Below, in pieces: positions 34,543 to 45,201 of a DNA stretch of 64,000 bases; within the stretch, counting starts at the first letter, position 1; the number at the start of each line of letters is the position of its first letter. The notes beneath the pieces are model-generated. The model saw only the letters and a list, made by a program, of their open reading frames with translations, was not told the origin of the DNA and did no database searches. The position numbers and the translations under genes are program-made. This DNA comes from Dactylococcopsis salina PCC 8305 (GTDB lineage Bacteria; Cyanobacteriota; Cyanobacteriia; Cyanobacteriales; Rubidibacteraceae), in NCBI RefSeq assembly GCF_000317615.1, contig NC_019780.1, forward strand, positions 1,385,840 to 1,449,839, read 5' to 3'.

Positions 34543-34995
34543 ATGAATAGTTGTATTTTAATGGCACAAATTACTAGCCAACCCCAACTGCGTTATACCC
34601 AAGAGAATCAAACTCCTCTCGCAGATATGATGGTAGAATTTCTAGGGATGCGCGAAACTGATCCCCCTTCTAGCCTGAAAGTAGTTGCTTGGCGAGATTT
34701 AGCCAATGAAGTGTCGCAAAATTATCAGGAAGGAGATAATGTCATTCTAGAAGGTCGTCTCAGAATGAACATTTTAGAGCGTCAGGAAGGGTTTAAAGAA
34801 AAACGAGCCGAGTTTACCCTTTCTCGCATTTACCGCATCCAAAATGGAACATCTCCCACCTCTCCAGCACAATCTCAAGTTCCCTCTCAAACTAACTCTA
34901 ACTCTGGAAACGTTGTCCAATTCCCCGCATCTCAACCAGAAACCACTGAAAGCACTCAAGAAGAGGAAAAAAATCTAGACGACATCCCATTTTAA
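34543..34995 (+). CDS. ssb: Single-stranded DNA-binding protein
   Basis: A 150-residue SSB with an N-terminal OB-fold (about 1-105) and a Gln/Ser/Thr-rich linker. It ends in the acidic protein-binding tip DDIPF. A GGAGGA is located 5' of the ATG. It coats single-stranded DNA in replication and repair and recruits partners through the tip. It is slightly longer than the roughly 120-residue cyanobacterial SSBs, mainly in the linker. Confidence 0.92.
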   Translation: MNSCILMAQITSQPQLRYTQENQTPLADMMVEFLGMRETDPPSSLKVVAWRDLANEVSQNYQEGDNVILEGRLRMNILERQEGFKEKRAEFTLSRIYRIQNGTSPTSPAQSQVPSQTNSNSGNVVQFPASQPETTESTQEEEKNLDDIPF

Positions 34996-35067
34996 AATCG
35001 GGTTGGGGTCAACTCTGGTTGATCCCTCAAAGCTCAATTCAGTCGGTTATCAATTATTATTTGAATT

Positions 35068-36438
35068 ATGAAGAAATTACCAATTGTCGCCATCATTGGT
35101 CGTCCCAATGTCGGTAAGTCAACGTTAGTGAATCGCTTTACAGGCAGTCGCACCGCAATTGTTCACGATGAACCAGGCATTACTCGCGATCGATTATATC
35201 AGCCGAGTTTCTGGCGCGATCGAGATTTTTTAGTCGTCGATACTGGAGGCATAGTTTTTGATGATGACAGCGAGTTCTTACCAGAAATTCGACAACAAGC
35301 AATGATGGCTTTAGCAGAAGCCGTCGCTGCGATTTTTGTTGTCGATGGACAAGAGGGAATTACCGCAGCCGATGAAGAAATCGGCAACTGGTTACGGCAG
35401 CAAAATGTCCCTTATTTTTTAGCCGTGAATAAATGCGAATCTTCGGAACAAGGCTTGATTCAAGCCGCCCAATTTTGGGAATTAGGATTAGGAGAACCAT
35501 TACCCGTTTCAGGAATTCATGGGAGTGGAACAGGAGATTTATTGGATGCTGTCTTATCTTGTTTTCCCCCTTTAGACGATTTACCTGATGCAGATGAAAC
35601 CGAGATTAATGTCGCGATTATTGGTCGTCCCAATGTGGGAAAATCAAGTTTATTAAATGCTTTAACGGGTGTCAGTCGCTCTATTGTTAGTCCCATTTCA
35701 GGAACAACTAGAGACGCAATTGATTTACAAATTGAACATCAAGGACAATCTTATCGTCTCATTGATACCGCAGGAATTCGTAAGAAGAAAAATATCAGTT
35801 ATGGTGCAGAATTTTTTAGTATCAATCGAGCGTTTAAAGCGATTCGGCGCTGTGATGTTTCTCTGTTGGTGATTGATGCGTTAGATAGCATTACTGACCA
35901 AGATATGAAACTCGCGGGACGGATTGAGGAGGAAGGAAAAGCGGCGATTATTATCGTTAACAAATGGGATGCGTTGGAGAAGGATTCGACGACGATTTAT
36001 AAGTATGAGAAAATGCTGCGCGATCGAGTTTATTTTATGTACTGGTCAGAAATTTTATTTGTTAGCGCCCTCAACGGACAACGGGTGAAAACAATTTTTG
36101 ATTCCATTCAAACTGCGGTTAAAGAACATCGTCGTCGCGTTAGTACGGCGGTAATTAATGAGGTGATTCAAGAAGCAGTTGCCTGGTATTCTCCCCCAAC
36201 CAGTCGTCAGGGAAAACAAGGCAGAATTTATTACGGAACACAGGTGAGTAGTCAACCGCCAACGATCGCGCTTTTTGTGAATGATCCGAAACGATTTAAT
36301 GATACTTATCGCCGTTACATCGATCGACAATTTCGGGAACAATTAGGGTTTCAAGGAACACCTTTACGATTAATTTGGCGAGGAAAACGACCACGAGAAG
36401 TAGAAGAAAGCAAACTGAATCGTGCGACTAGAGTTTAA
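35068..36438 (+). CDS. der: Ribosome-assembly GTPase Der (EngA)
   Basis: A 456-residue protein with two consecutive GTPase domains. Each has the G1 motif GRPNVGKS (about 11-19 and 184-192), and the DxxG and NKxD motifs follow (DTGG, NKCE; DTAG, NKWD). The C-terminal KH-like domain starts at about 355. Der acts in 50S subunit maturation. It is seven bases upstream of ecfT, so the two could be co-transcribed. Confidence 0.97.
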   Translation: MKKLPIVAIIGRPNVGKSTLVNRFTGSRTAIVHDEPGITRDRLYQPSFWRDRDFLVVDTGGIVFDDDSEFLPEIRQQAMMALAEAVAAIFVVDGQEGITAADEEIGNWLRQQNVPYFLAVNKCESSEQGLIQAAQFWELGLGEPLPVSGIHGSGTGDLLDAVLSCFPPLDDLPDADETEINVAIIGRPNVGKSSLLNALTGVSRSIVSPISGTTRDAIDLQIEHQGQSYRLIDTAGIRKKKNISYGAEFFSINRAFKAIRRCDVSLLVIDALDSITDQDMKLAGRIEEEGKAAIIIVNKWDALEKDSTTIYKYEKMLRDRVYFMYWSEILFVSALNGQRVKTIFDSIQTAVKEHRRRVSTAVINEVIQEAVAWYSPPTSRQGKQGRIYYGTQVSSQPPTIALFVNDPKRFNDTYRRYIDRQFREQLGFQGTPLRLIWRGKRPREVEESKLNRATRV

Positions 36439-36444
36439 ATAATT

Positions 36445-37317
36445 ATGGACTTATTGCGATCGTTACCCATTGGCTTGTATCTAGAAAAACCAGATACTTG
36501 GTTACATCACCTTGATTCGAGAATAAAATTAATTTGGTTAATGGGCTTTCTTCTCACGCCTATTTTGGCTAATCCTGTCTGGCGAATTGGTTTAGTTTTA
36601 TTCTTAATTTTGGTGACATTTCTCGCTAAAATTCCCCTACGAGTTTGGCGACAACAAATGGGATGGTTGCTCATTCTCTGTACATTAGTGTTTATTTTGA
36701 CCTGTATTTTTGATGATGGATTAACGGTTCAACATCAGCCACGTCTCCCCAGTAGCGAATTAATTTTACCCCAACCGACAGATTACCATTATGTGTTAAT
36801 TGACCAAGCATGGCTAACCGTAACGCGACGATCGCTCGATCTTGCCATTCGAGTCAGTACGATTATTTTCACCTTAATTTATAGTACCAATCTCTATCTT
36901 TTAACCACAGCACCTGAAGAAATTACCGCAGCTTTAGAAACCTTCTTAAAACCGCTACAACGCTTCAATCTTCCCATCACTGAAATTTTACTGACCTTAA
37001 CGCTTTCTCTACGATTCATTCCTTTAGTGTTAGAAGAAATTCAAAATCTGATTCGATCGGTGAGTACCCGCGCCATTAACTGGAAAAAATTAGGCATCCG
37101 TAAAAGCCTTAATTTATGGTTTTTAGTTGCCGAAAAGTTATTAGAAAATTTACTCTTGAGAGCAGAACAAATCGCGATCGCTATGGAAGTGCGAGGGTTC
37201 ACCGCTCCCAATGAGCATGATGTGCAATGGCATCGTTTGAAGCTAAGAGGAAGAGACTGGTTAGCGGTGGGAGGAGTAGTTTTATTTCTGGGAGGACGCT
37301 TGATTTGGGGAGGATAG
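36445..37317 (+). CDS. Energy-coupling factor transporter transmembrane protein EcfT
   Basis: A 290-residue CbiQ/EcfT-type protein with about five membrane helices. The C-terminal coupling-helix motif ARG (Ala-Arg-Gly pattern within SVSTRAINW and IAIAMEVRGF near 205 and 245) contacts the ATPases of ECF transporters. It would join an S-component and two ATPases to import a vitamin or metal, but neither partner is encoded here. The substrate is unknown. Confidence 0.88.
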   Translation: MDLLRSLPIGLYLEKPDTWLHHLDSRIKLIWLMGFLLTPILANPVWRIGLVLFLILVTFLAKIPLRVWRQQMGWLLILCTLVFILTCIFDDGLTVQHQPRLPSSELILPQPTDYHYVLIDQAWLTVTRRSLDLAIRVSTIIFTLIYSTNLYLLTTAPEEITAALETFLKPLQRFNLPITEILLTLTLSLRFIPLVLEEIQNLIRSVSTRAINWKKLGIRKSLNLWFLVAEKLLENLLLRAEQIAIAMEVRGFTAPNEHDVQWHRLKLRGRDWLAVGGVVLFLGGRLIWGG

Positions 37318-37786
37318 AACCTGCTATAATAGGGGTGCAGATTCGGATATTCAGTGGCTAATTCTTCCCCTGCATAAATCAAATCTCCTGTCAACCTCTC
37401 GTTACAAATTTTATAATTCCACCTCAAAAATTGGTTTAAACTGATCTCAAAAAACTTGACAAAATTCCCGCCGAGGTAACGAAAACATGAGGGATTGAGC
37501 CTTACAAATTGAAGAAAACACAGACCATCCCGTGGGATTATTGTTTCGATTATCATACCTGAAGAGGCGCAATCTCGTCATCCGTACTCCCGAACCAAGT
37601 TCGGGAGCCTGCGGATGACCGTTGCTCAATATTTTTGCTCCTCCAAAAATGGTTAAGAAATGTAAAGGGTACGGTTTGATATAAAAAACTCATCAGTTAA
37701 GTTTCTTTCAATGAGTCGTGTTTATAATAAATTGACAAAAATGACATCATCTGTTTAGTGACGTTGCAATGAGCGTCTTTAAATGA
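37318..37786. other. Intergenic region with a strong hairpin, possible ncRNA
   Basis: TATAAT at 37325 with a weak TTGATT 19 bases upstream could be a promoter. A near-perfect palindrome lies at 37577-37619: GTCATCCG, ACTCCCGAAC, loop CAA, GTTCGGGAG, CGGATGAC. It could be an ncRNA or a terminator-like structure, although the T-run is about 10 bases away. No gene is visible in this 469-bp region. Confidence 0.35.
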
Positions 37787-37818
37787 TTAATGTTGGGTTT
37801 CGCTTCCCTCCACCCAAC

Positions 37819-38250
37819 CTACAGTTCTACAGTTCCCCCAAACTTGGGGGTTAGGGGGCTAATCCACCCTACCTACAGTTCTACAGTTCCCCCAAACTTG
37901 GGGGTTAGGGGGCTAATCCACCCTACCTACAGTTCTACAGTTCCCCCAAACTTGGGGGTTAGGGGGCTAATCCACCCCACCTACAGTTCTACAGTTCCCC
38001 CAAACTTGGGGGTTAGGGGGCTAATCCACCCCACCTACAGTTCTACAGTTCCCCCAAACTTGGGGGTTAGGGGGCTAATCCACCCCACCTACAGTTCTAC
38101 AGTTCCCCCAAACTTGGGGGTTAGGGGGCTAATCCACCCCACCTACAGTTCTACAGTTCCCCCAAACTTGGGGGTTAGGGGGCTAATCCACCCCACCTAC
38201 AGTTCTACAGTTCCCCCAAACTTGGGGGTTAGGGGGCTAATCCACCCCAC
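37819..38250. repeat. Eight tandem copies of a 54-bp unit
   Basis: Eight units of 54 bp each, containing CTACAGTTCTACAGTTCCCC, CAAACTTGGGGGTTAGGGGG and CTAATCCACC. Copies 1-2 have CCCTAC and the others CCCCAC, suggesting amplification from one variant. Because 54 is 18 codons, a plus-strand frame stays open over the whole array; I do not regard it as a gene. There are no spacers, so it is not a CRISPR. Confidence 0.95.
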
Positions 38251-38260
38251 CTACCGACTA

Positions 38261-39253
38261 TCATTGGGATTTCAGTAAGGAATCACGAGGATTAAAGCTC
38301 TGAACTGCTTTTAATTGTTGATATAACTCCTTTTCTTCCTCACTCGGTTGAGGGGGAACAACAATCTGAATCTCTACCAGTTGGTCGCCGCGTTCTCCCT
38401 CCACTGGATAGCCCTTACTTGCCAGACGTAACCGTTGACCTGACTTAACTCCTGCAGGAATTGCCATCTCTACCCAACCGTCTAACGTCGGAACTTGAAT
38501 CGCACTTCCTAAAGTGGCTTCACTGGGGGTAACGGGAACTCGACAGAAAACATCTTTTTCCTTGAGCTTAAAAAAGCAATGAGGGGCAATGGTAATGGTT
38601 AAATATAAGTCTCCACCAGCAATCCCTTGTCCACGCAAGCGCATCTGTTGACCATCAATCATTCCTGAAGGCATATCAATCTCTAGAGAACGTCCATCCT
38701 CTAGACGAATGCGCTCTTTTCCACCGCGATAGGCTTTTTCTAGGGGAAGTTTTAATCTCGCTTCCACATCACGGGGACGCTCTTTTTCTGAGGTGGTTTT
38801 TTCAGCTTCTACTTTATAAGCGGTTTTGCGTGTCCCTGGACGATAGGCGTTTCCCTCCTCACGGGGAATGCGACGAGAAGTTTGAGGAGAGGTTCGACTT
38901 TCGGGACGTTGGGTTTTTTTCCAAAAGGATTCTTCTGTCGATCGATCGAATCCCCTGCCATTTTGACCCGTTTTCGCGGCACTGCGGCGAGTTTTTCCAG
39001 CAGCCACTTTAGTGCGACGACCCTTGGCACTTTTAGGATTAATCAACTCATCATGTCTAGCTCGTTGTTCAGGATCACAAAGAACATCATAAGCCTCCAC
39101 CAAATCCTTAAAAGTTTCCTCGGCTTGTTTATCCCCAGGATTGAGATCGGGATGATAACGTCGAGCCAAACGGCGGTAAGCGCGTTTAATCTCCTCTACC
39201 GTCGCATCTGGAGAAACGTCTAAAATTTCATAGTAATTGGGAAAATTTTTCAT
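38261..39253 (-). CDS. DnaJ/CbpA-type co-chaperone
   Basis: A 330-residue Hsp40 with a J domain (residues 4-70; HPD in ARRYHPDLNPGD). A basic, Arg/Ser-rich linker (about 80-160) leads to a C-terminal substrate-binding domain. There is no CxxCxGxG zinc-finger, so it is the CbpA (type II) class. It lies 39 bases downstream of dnaK on the same strand and probably stimulates that Hsp70. Its 3' end abuts a tandem 54-bp repeat. Confidence 0.93.
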   Translation of the reverse strand: MKNFPNYYEILDVSPDATVEEIKRAYRRLARRYHPDLNPGDKQAEETFKDLVEAYDVLCDPEQRARHDELINPKSAKGRRTKVAAGKTRRSAAKTGQNGRGFDRSTEESFWKKTQRPESRTSPQTSRRIPREEGNAYRPGTRKTAYKVEAEKTTSEKERPRDVEARLKLPLEKAYRGGKERIRLEDGRSLEIDMPSGMIDGQQMRLRGQGIAGGDLYLTITIAPHCFFKLKEKDVFCRVPVTPSEATLGSAIQVPTLDGWVEMAIPAGVKSGQRLRLASKGYPVEGERGDQLVEIQIVVPPQPSEEEKELYQQLKAVQSFNPRDSLLKSQ

Positions 39254-39292
39254 ACGTTAGACAAAAGCGACCGACTAAGCTGGTGGCGGCGT

Positions 39293-41347
39293 TTAGAACC
39301 AATCATCATCCTCTTCGTCCCAATCATTTTCATATTCATAAGGACGGCGACGAGAGGAACGACGAGGGGGACGACGATCGAACTCATCTTCATAATAATC
39401 TTCCTCATAACGAGGACGACTTCTCGATCGAGGATTCATCGTCTCCCGTCGATAGGGAGGAACGCGATCGTCCTCCTCATCTCCCAAGAAGGTGCGTTTA
39501 ATCGACCCGAACAAATCATCATCTTCGTCTTCATATTGTAAACGAACTTCTCGGTTTAACTCATAAAGAGCATCTTGTAAATCTGCTTGTGCGCGATCGA
39601 TGCTGCGTTCATCATCTCGTGCCAACCCTTCTCGTAACTCCTCAATCAAAGCCTCAATGCGACGACGATAATAACTGGCAAACTGTGTCCCAAAATCCAA
39701 CGCCACTTCCTTCAAACGCCGTTGAGAACTATCCGCAAGCGCTTCGGCACGATTCCGTTTTTCCACTCGTTCTTTCCGTTCTTGATCCGCGCGACTATTT
39801 TCCGCCGCCTCTTTCAGCATCCGATTGATTTCACTTTCCGAAAGCGTCGAAGCTCCCTGAATGGTAACACTTTGTTCTCGTCCAGTGGTTTTATCCATGG
39901 CGGTAACATTCAAAATGCCATTGGCATCCAAATCAAGCGACACCAAAACTTGTGGCACACCGCGCGGCGCTGGAGGAATCCCTGTCAACTTAAATCGTCC
40001 CAAAGACTTATTTTCCGCCGCCATTTCCCGTTCTCCTTGTAGCACATGAACCTCAACCATCGTCTGATTGTTTTCACTGGTGGAGAAAATGTCCGAACGA
40101 CGCACAGGAATGGTTGTATTGCGAGGGATTAACTTCTTCATCACCCCACCAATGGTTTCAATACCAAAAGACAGAGGACTCACATCCAACAAGAGAACAT
40201 CCTTCACCTCTCCTGCTAAAATTCCCGCTTGAACCGCCGCCCCTACTGCGACCACTTCATCAGGATTTACATTCTGATTCGGTTCTCGTCCAATTAATTC
40301 TCTCACCATTTCCTGCACCATGGGAATGCGGGTTGATCCACCCACTAACACCACTTCATCAATATCACCCGGACGGAAACCAGAATCCTTAAACGCTCGT
40401 TTCAGGGGACGGCGTAACCGTTGCATTAAATCCCCACAAAGTCCTTCAAACTGCGATCGCGTCAGTTGAGTTTCAATATGTTTCGGACCATTTTCGCTGG
40501 CGGTAATAAAGGGAAGATTAATCTCAGTTGTTCCCACACCAGACAATTCGATTTTTGCTTTCTCTGCGGCTTCTGAGAGACGCTGTAACGCCTGTCGATC
40601 GCGTCTGAGGTCAATTCCCTCGGTTTCTAAAAATTGTTCGGCGAGATAGTTAACAATCTTCTCATCAAAATCATTTCCCCCTAACTGGGTGTCGCCACTG
40701 GTGGCTTTCACTTCAAACACCCCATCACCCACTTCTAGAATCGAAACATCAAACGTCCCCCCTCCCAAATCAAACACCAATACCAAACTGTCTTCTTCCT
40801 GATCCAACCCATACGCTAACGCCGCCGCCGTTGGTTCATTCAAAATCCGTAACACATCTAATCCTGCAATTCGTCCCGCGTCACGAGTTGCTTGGCGTTG
40901 AGAATCATTAAAATAGGCGGGAACTGTAATCACCGCTTCCGTTACCGGTTCTCCTAAATACCGACTGGCATCTTGTACCAACTTCTGTAAAATCCTCGCG
41001 GCGATTTCTTCGGGGGCAAATTCTTTTTTCAAGCGAGGACAGCGCAGTTTCACATTTCCTTCATCATCCCGCCGAATGGTGTAGGGAACTCGTTTACTCG
41101 GTGGGCTTAATTCGGCATATTTACGCCCAATAAAGCGTTTCACCCCAAAAAAGGTGTTTTGTGGATTTAATACCGCTTGTCGTCGCGCTAATTGACCGAC
41201 TAAGAGTTCCCCATCTTTGTTGAAACTTACCACAGAGGGGGTTGTCCGCGTTCCTTCCGCGTTGGCGATGACCAATGGTTTTCCACCCTCGGTTATAGAC
41301 ACAACTGAGTTGGTCGTTCCTAAGTCAATTCCAACAACTCTCCCCAT
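39293..41347 (-). CDS. dnaK: Chaperone DnaK (Hsp70)
   Basis: A 684-residue Hsp70. The N-terminal ATPase begins [16 protein letters not shown], holds [13 protein letters not shown] near 188-200, and [13 protein letters not shown] near 325. The substrate domain is followed by an unusual C-terminus rich in Arg and Asp/Glu (ends [13 protein letters not shown]), in place of the EEVD-like tail. I chose ATG at 41347; the ORF extends 29 residues further into hemC, which is not expected. It may correspond to one of the several cyanobacterial DnaK paralogs, but I cannot tell which. Confidence 0.95.
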   Translation of the reverse strand: MGRVVGIDLGTTNSVVSITEGGKPLVIANAEGTRTTPSVVSFNKDGELLVGQLARRQAVLNPQNTFFGVKRFIGRKYAELSPPSKRVPYTIRRDDEGNVKLRCPRLKKEFAPEEIAARILQKLVQDASRYLGEPVTEAVITVPAYFNDSQRQATRDAGRIAGLDVLRILNEPTAAALAYGLDQEEDSLVLVFDLGGGTFDVSILEVGDGVFEVKATSGDTQLGGNDFDEKIVNYLAEQFLETEGIDLRRDRQALQRLSEAAEKAKIELSGVGTTEINLPFITASENGPKHIETQLTRSQFEGLCGDLMQRLRRPLKRAFKDSGFRPGDIDEVVLVGGSTRIPMVQEMVRELIGREPNQNVNPDEVVAVGAAVQAGILAGEVKDVLLLDVSPLSFGIETIGGVMKKLIPRNTTIPVRRSDIFSTSENNQTMVEVHVLQGEREMAAENKSLGRFKLTGIPPAPRGVPQVLVSLDLDANGILNVTAMDKTTGREQSVTIQGASTLSESEINRMLKEAAENSRADQERKERVEKRNRAEALADSSQRRLKEVALDFGTQFASYYRRRIEALIEELREGLARDDERSIDRAQADLQDALYELNREVRLQYEDEDDDLFGSIKRTFLGDEEDDRVPPYRRETMNPRSRSRPRYEEDYYEDEFDRRPPRRSSRRRPYEYENDWDEEDDDWF

Positions 41348-41414
41348 GAGACTCCTTGATCCGTGTTGATTTGGCTTGAAATATTGTATCGAATTGTTGA
41401 CACCGCGTCTGAGT

Positions 41415-42380
41415 TTAGCGATCGATCTGGGCAAAAATTTCGTCGAGAATGGCTTGTGCGCCTTTTCCTCTCAGAATTTGTGCCAACTCCTGACCAATTT
41501 GATCCACTTCGCTTCGATCGGCGCTGACGGTATCTTTGAGTAACTGTTGACCATCGAGACTCGCCACCATTCCCGTTAAGGTCAACTGATCGCCATTAAT
41601 TTCACTGTTCACCCCAATGGGAACTTGACAGCCGCCTTCTAATTCCCGTAAAAACGCTCTTTCTGCTAACGTTCGATCGCGAGTTTCTGTATCTTCGATC
41701 GCCTTCAACAGGTCTAAAATCGCCGTATCTCCTTCTCGACATTCAATTCCTAACGCCCCTTGTCCCACCGCATGAAGAGAAATCTCACTGGGAATCGCTT
41801 GTGAGACCCGATCGCCCATTCCCAACCGTTGTAAACCAGCAACCGCTAACACTAACGCATCATACTCTCCTGCATCCAACTTTTTCAAGCGAGTGTTGAG
41901 ATTCCCTCGGACATCCTTAAACACTAAACTCGGATAATGATAGCGCAGTTGGGCAAGACGACGCAGGGAAGACGTTCCTACCACCGCGCCTTCGGGAAGG
42001 GTTTGAATGGTGTATCCCTGATAGGCTTGATTTAAAACCAGCGCATCTGCTGGATTTTCCCTTGTACTCACACAGCCTAACATCAATCCTTCTGGCAATT
42101 GTGTCGGTAAATCTTTCAGGGAATGAACCGCTAAATCGACATCTTGATTCAGCAATCCTAACTCTAATTCTTTCGTAAATAAGCCCTTATCCCCAATTTT
42201 CGACAACGCCACATCGAGAATTTTATCCCCTTGGGTACTCATCGCTTCAATTTCAAACTGATAATCGGGGAAATGTTTTTGCAATTCATCCCTTACCCAG
42301 TGGGTTTGTACCATTGCTAAATTACTTTTTCGAGTCCCAATGCGAACGATTTTAGGGCAAGAAGTTGTTGTCGCTGTCAT
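41415..42380 (-). CDS. hemC: Porphobilinogen deaminase
   Basis: A 321-residue hydroxymethylbilane synthase of tetrapyrrole synthesis, feeding heme and chlorophyll. It begins with [20 protein letters not shown]. The dipyrromethane cofactor would be bound by the Cys in [11 protein letters not shown] at about 245-255. The typical [14 protein letters not shown]-like [13 protein letters not shown] segment is at 150-163. dnaK follows after 67 bases. Confidence 0.97.
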   Translation of the reverse strand: MTATTTSCPKIVRIGTRKSNLAMVQTHWVRDELQKHFPDYQFEIEAMSTQGDKILDVALSKIGDKGLFTKELELGLLNQDVDLAVHSLKDLPTQLPEGLMLGCVSTRENPADALVLNQAYQGYTIQTLPEGAVVGTSSLRRLAQLRYHYPSLVFKDVRGNLNTRLKKLDAGEYDALVLAVAGLQRLGMGDRVSQAIPSEISLHAVGQGALGIECREGDTAILDLLKAIEDTETRDRTLAERAFLRELEGGCQVPIGVNSEINGDQLTLTGMVASLDGQQLLKDTVSADRSEVDQIGQELAQILRGKGAQAILDEIFAQIDR

Positions 42381-42432
42381 TTTAAAATTAACTGAGTTTA
42401 AACCTTAATTATATTCCCACATTCTAACAACA

Positions 42433-42465
42433 CAAAAAACCGCCACCGATCGATTCGGTAGCGGT
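42433..42465 (-). terminator. Rho-independent terminator of the pst operon
   Basis: On the minus strand the stem ACCGCTACCGA / TCGGTGGCGGT (loop about ATCGA) is followed by TTTTTTG. It lies 29 bases after the stop of pstB and before hemC, so it should end the pst transcript. Confidence 0.85.
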
Positions 42466-42493
42466 ATCTTCACCTTAAAACCAATTTTCTAAC

Positions 42494-43318
42494 TTAACCA
42501 AACGCACCACTAACATATTGTTGCGTTGCTTCTTGGGAGGGATTTTGGAAAATCGTTTCCGTTTGGTCGTATTCCACCAAATACCCTTGTTTTCCTTTTT
42601 CTGTTGCTTGCGCGTTAAAGAAAGCCGTTCGATCGGACACCCGTGATGCTTGTTGCATATTGTGAGTGACAATCACGATCGTATAATTTTCCTTGAGTTC
42701 GTTAATTAACTCTTCAATGCGTAACGTCGAAATCGGATCAAGTGCCGAACAAGGCTCGTCCATTAAAACGATTTCTGGTTGAATGGCAACTCCTCGCGCA
42801 ATACACAAACGCTGTTGTTGTCCACCCGACAAAGACAAACCACTTTCTTTGAGTTTATCCTTCACCTCATCCCAAAGCGCCGCTTGTTTCAGGCTTTGTT
42901 CTACCAGTTCATCCATATTACCCTGATAGCCATTAATCCGCGCCCCAAAAGCAATATTTTCGTAAATCGACTTCGGAAACGGGTTTGGCTTTTGGAAAAT
43001 CATCCCGATGCGACGGCGCACCTCTACGGGATCAACCCCTTTGCCATATAAATCCTTGCCATGATGAGTAATTTTTCCTTCTACTCTCGCCCCAGCGACT
43101 AGATCATTAAGGCGATTAAAGCAACGGAGAATCGTACTTTTCCCACAACCAGAGGGACCAATTAAAGCCGTCACTTCATTGGCGTGAATGTCCATGTTAA
43201 CGTTTTGTACCGCTAAAGTCGGACCATAATAAACGTTGACATTTTCCGCTTTGAGAACCACGTCTTTACCTTGATCAGAAGCGGTTGATGTTTGTTCCAT
43301 CTGTGGATCGCTAGTCAT
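42494..43318 (-). CDS. pstB: Phosphate ABC transporter ATP-binding protein PstB
   Basis: A 274-residue ABC ATPase driving phosphate uptake. Walker [10 protein letters not shown] is at about 54-62, signature LSGGQQQR near 167-174, Walker [15 protein letters not shown] near 184-197. Last gene of the pstSCAB cluster; a terminator follows. Two of the 8-bp motifs upstream of pstS suggest phosphate-starvation control of the group. Confidence 0.96.
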   Translation of the reverse strand: MTSDPQMEQTSTASDQGKDVVLKAENVNVYYGPTLAVQNVNMDIHANEVTALIGPSGCGKSTILRCFNRLNDLVAGARVEGKITHHGKDLYGKGVDPVEVRRRIGMIFQKPNPFPKSIYENIAFGARINGYQGNMDELVEQSLKQAALWDEVKDKLKESGLSLSGGQQQRLCIARGVAIQPEIVLMDEPCSALDPISTLRIEELINELKENYTIVIVTHNMQQASRVSDRTAFFNAQATEKGKQGYLVEYDQTETIFQNPSQEATQQYVSGAFG

Positions 43319-43351
43319 TTTTTTGTCCTCAATTCCTATATAGTTATGATT

Positions 43352-44278
43352 TTAATTGAGTTTTTTCTGGAATTTGTTACGGAGAAAGATGGCAATGGAG
43401 TTCATCAAAAGTAACACCACCATCAACACCAGAATCCCCGTTGCTGCCACATTGTGAAATTCGGCTTGCGGTCGTGATACCCAGTTAAAAATCTGAATCG
43501 GCATCACCGTAAACGGCGTTTGTAACCCTTGTGACAGTGGCCAAATCGGAGGAAGAAACGCAATATAAGTTAAAGCCCCCACTGCAATTAAAGGGGCGGT
43601 TTCGCCAATGGCACGGGAAAGCGCAAGAATCGTTCCTGTTAACATCCCTGGAAACGCCAGAGGGAATACCTGTTCTCGGACTACCTGCCATCGTGTCGCC
43701 CCCAGCGCCATTCCTGCTTGTCTGAGGCTATCGGGAACCGCTTTCAGTGCCTCACGAGTCGCCACAATAATAATCGGCAAAATCAGCAGCGACATGGTTA
43801 AAGAACCCGCCAGAACCGTTCGCCCCCCTGTAATCGGTTCCATGACTCGCACAAACGCCTGTAATCCGAGTAAACCATAGATAATCGAAGGTACAGCCGC
43901 TAAGTTCCCGATATTAATTTCAATTACTTTAGCGTACCAACTTTCGCCAGCAAATTCTTCGAGGAAAATGCCTGATCCCACGCCGACGGTAAAGGAAACA
44001 ATGGCAGTAATCACCATTAACCAAATACTCCCAATCCAAGCAGACAAAAATCCTGCTTGTTCTGGCTTACGGGAAGGGTAGCTAGAGAAAAATCCCCAGT
44101 CAAGATTACGAATGCCATCAATAAAAACATCAATGAGCAAAACTGCCAACACCACTAAGCCAATATAAGTGGCAATCATGCTGACAATACGGAAAATGCT
44201 ACCTTGCTGGTAACGCTTACTCAGATCGGTGTTGAAATTTGAGCTTACATTTTTTGGAGTTGGATCAGCAGTTGTCAT
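43352..44278 (-). CDS. pstA: Phosphate ABC transporter permease PstA
   Basis: A 308-residue permease with about six membrane helices. The EAA-type loop ALGATRWQVVREQVFPLAFPG at about 190-210 contacts PstB. The ATG overlaps the TAA of pstC (TAATG), so the two permeases are translationally coupled. It forms the channel together with PstC. Confidence 0.95.
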   Translation of the reverse strand: MTTADPTPKNVSSNFNTDLSKRYQQGSIFRIVSMIATYIGLVVLAVLLIDVFIDGIRNLDWGFFSSYPSRKPEQAGFLSAWIGSIWLMVITAIVSFTVGVGSGIFLEEFAGESWYAKVIEINIGNLAAVPSIIYGLLGLQAFVRVMEPITGGRTVLAGSLTMSLLILPIIIVATREALKAVPDSLRQAGMALGATRWQVVREQVFPLAFPGMLTGTILALSRAIGETAPLIAVGALTYIAFLPPIWPLSQGLQTPFTVMPIQIFNWVSRPQAEFHNVAATGILVLMVVLLLMNSIAIFLRNKFQKKLN

Positions 44279-45201
44279 TAGTCGTATTTCTCCCTAAATT
44301 TACGAACAAACCAGAAGCTAAACGCATTTAAGGTTAGGGTAATCAAAAACAAGGTTGTTCCCACCGCAAACAGCGTTTTATAGGCAAGTGTTCCTGTTGG
44401 CGCATCTCCTAAACTCACCTGTACAATAAAGGAGGTCATGGTTTGTACTGACACCAACGGGTTTAAGGTTAAGGTGGGGTTTTGTCCCGCTGCCACCGTG
44501 ACAATCATTGTTTCTCCTACCGCGCGAGACACTGACAAAATAAAGGAGGCAACAATTCCTGATAATCCTGCTGGAATCACCACACCCGTTACCACTTCCT
44601 TTTTCGTGCAACCCATAGCATAAGCTCCCTGGCGCAAGCCTTGTGGCACTGAATACAGGGCATCTTCACTCAGAGAAGCAACTAAGGGAATGATCGAAAT
44701 TCCCATTACCAACCCCGCACTAAGCGCGTTAAAGCCTTGTAGTCCTGGAATAAAGTTTTGTAACAGGGGCGTGACAAATAACAGGGCGAAGTACCCAAAC
44801 ACGACACTGGGAACTCCAGCGAGGATTTCTAGAGCGGGTTTAATCCATTTCCGTAGTTGTCCAGGGGCATATTCGCTGAGATAAATCGCCGATAGTAATC
44901 CCACTGGCAGTGCTACTGTAATCGCAATCACAGAAGTTAGAAATGTGCCACTGAGTAGAACGAAAATCCCGTATTGGGGGTTAACAAATAGGGGAGTCCA
45001 TTGGGTATCGGTAAGAAAGCGCAAAAATGGAATATCTTGGAAGAAAGAAAAGGTTTCTGCGGCTAAGGTGAGTACGATTCCTGCGGTAGTTGCAATGGAG
45101 ACTAGGGCAAATAAGCCAAAGATCAAAATAACAACTCGCTCAATGAATTTACTCACGCGACGATCGGGCTGAAAAAGATTTTGTGGTTGATTAGCTGTCA
45201 T
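44278..45201 (-). CDS. pstC: Phosphate ABC transporter permease PstC
   Basis: A 307-residue permease with about six membrane helices and the EAA-type loop MGCTKKEVVTGVVIPAGLSG at about 200-220. It is separated from pstS by 416 bases, more than usual. The permease pair is shared by the pst operon; overlap with pstA argues for coordinated expression. Confidence 0.95.
   Translation of the reverse strand: MTANQPQNLFQPDRRVSKFIERVVILIFGLFALVSIATTAGIVLTLAAETFSFFQDIPFLRFLTDTQWTPLFVNPQYGIFVLLSGTFLTSVIAITVALPVGLLSAIYLSEYAPGQLRKWIKPALEILAGVPSVVFGYFALLFVTPLLQNFIPGLQGFNALSAGLVMGISIIPLVASLSEDALYSVPQGLRQGAYAMGCTKKEVVTGVVIPAGLSGIVASFILSVSRAVGETMIVTVAAGQNPTLTLNPLVSVQTMTSFIVQVSLGDAPTGTLAYKTLFAVGTTLFLITLTLNAFSFWFVRKFREKYD

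Noticed and set aside
37041-37556. 171-codon minus-strand ORF
   Set aside because: Antisense to the end of ecfT and to non-coding sequence; no domain.
37819-38250. CRISPR array
   Set aside because: Units are directly adjacent and identical without spacers.
37790-38278. 162-codon ORF over the 54-bp array
   Set aside because: No start signal and no composition like real proteins; it exists because the repeat length is 18 codons.
41348-41434. N-terminal extension of dnaK
   Set aside because: Adds 29 residues before [14 protein letters not shown] and overlaps hemC; Hsp70 starts are conserved at this Met.
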